NCBI GenBank assembly: GCA_031279695.1 | Contig: JAITIA010000039.1 | Location: 1-32,845 of the forward strand | DNA from: Prevotellaceae bacterium | GTDB lineage: Bacteria > Bacteroidota > Bacteroidia > Bacteroidales > UBA932 | Length of the DNA: 32,845 nt | Reading direction: 5' to 3' | In this document: one piece after another, positions 32,571 to 32,845 of the stretch | Position numbering within the stretch: the stretch's first letter is position 1 | How the letters are laid out: every line of letters begins with the position of its first letter | Program-made: the position numbers and the translations under genes | Notes under the pieces: generated by a model | What the model saw: the letters and a program-made list of their open reading frames with translations, nothing else | Told to the model about the DNA's origin: nothing | Database searches by the model: none

Positions 32571-32845
32571 ATGGCACATTATCTTGATCCTAAAAACGAT
32601 TTGGTTTTCAAACGCATATTTGGCGAACACAAAAACCTTTGCATAAGCCTGCTCAACAACATGTTACCGATGGAAGACAATCGGCGGATTGTTGAAATAG
32701 AATACAACCCGACCGAACTTTTTCCCGAAATCGAAGTATTGCGCAATTCAATTGTAGATGTGCGCTGTACCGACAATCATGGACGTCATTTTATTGTCGA
32801 AATGCAGATGCACTGGACCGAAAGTTTCAAAAGCCGCGTGCTTTT
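32571..32845 (+). CDS. Rpn/PD-(D/E)XK nuclease family transposase-like protein, 3' end missing
   Basis: The frame runs off the right edge after 91 residues. The start MAHYLDPKNDLVFKRIFGEHKN is typical in form of the Bacteroidetes Rpn-type (PF12784-like) proteins: LDPKNDLVFKRIFG, then the nuclease-like pair SIVDVRC (Asp) and FIVEMQM (Glu-x-Gln). Members are usually about 280-310 residues long, so roughly 200 are missing. The family is linked to recombination-promoting nucleases and often occurs in several copies per genome. Whether it moves is unproven. It has its own full promoter. Confidence 0.88.
   Translation, partial: MAHYLDPKNDLVFKRIFGEHKNLCISLLNNMLPMEDNRRIVEIEYNPTELFPEIEVLRNSIVDVRCTDNHGRHFIVEMQMHWTESFKSRVL

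Noticed and set aside
1-32845. tRNA, rRNA, CRISPR array, prophage or toxin-antitoxin/defence system
   Set aside because: I saw no tRNA-like T-arm, no spaced repeat array with unique spacers, no phage structural genes and no recognisable defence domains. The only nuclease-like gene is the truncated one at the right edge.

Overview
The window is a piece of a Bacteroidetes chromosome, most likely from the order Bacteroidales. Three things support this. A SprA/Sov-type translocon of the type IX secretion system (T9SS) follows ruvA. Bacteroidetes-type promoters (a TAnnTTTG box, several with a TTTG or TTG about 19-20 bp upstream) stand before many genes. The gene content also fits: DUF4199 plus a GT2 transferase, a NagB/PIG-L fusion, a CTC-type L25 and a lipoprotein serpin. 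Gene density is ordinary for a chromosome. I see no prophage, plasmid backbone, CRISPR array, tRNA or rRNA.

Layout. 1-1909: the 3' part of a GH2 glycosidase. 1984-2798: two small hotdog-fold dehydratase-like proteins. 2882-4314: a DUF4199 membrane protein and a polyprenol-phosphate-type glycosyltransferase. 4514-5053: a small exported protein. 5065-8106 (minus strand): rsmA, a small HTH protein, ftcD and an AlkD-like DNA glycosylase. 8107-10037: a repeat-rich accessory patch with a MITE-like element and an unrecognised exported protein. 10038-13661: a 1207-residue multi-sensor histidine kinase with no response regulator in the window. 13819-16031: an exported metallophosphoesterase, rlmH and a cupin. 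16247-18716 (minus): the NagB/PIG-L fusion and ispF. 19215-22799: rplY, rfbB, a DedA/YqaA-like membrane protein and an MFS efflux-type transporter. 22932-30798 (minus): ruvA-sprA. 31165-32388: a lipoprotein serpin. 32571 to the right edge: the start of a PD-(D/E)XK (Rpn/transposase-like) protein.

How the genes relate. Most are housekeeping genes: rRNA modification (rsmA, rlmH), ribosome (rplY), isoprenoid synthesis (ispF), recombination and repair (ruvA, AlkD-like) and histidine breakdown (ftcD). Others act at the cell envelope: the GT2 enzyme, rfbB, the SprA translocon, the exported phosphoesterase, the serpin and the sensor kinase. The ruvA-sprA and serpin promoters are divergent and share one intergenic region.

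Most notable points. The two hotdog proteins carry complementary halves of the FabZ active site. The NagB domain lacks two residues of the canonical catalytic set. A repeat family has three copies, and one copy is interrupted by a 114-bp MITE-like element with 17-bp terminal inverted repeats. Tandem repeats with a 7-bp period recur in the left third of the window, and one fills the rsmA leader. rplY has a two-hairpin 5' leader. The serpin promoter has a perfect 12-bp palindrome in its spacer. I did not find a clearly new multi-gene defence or mobile system.
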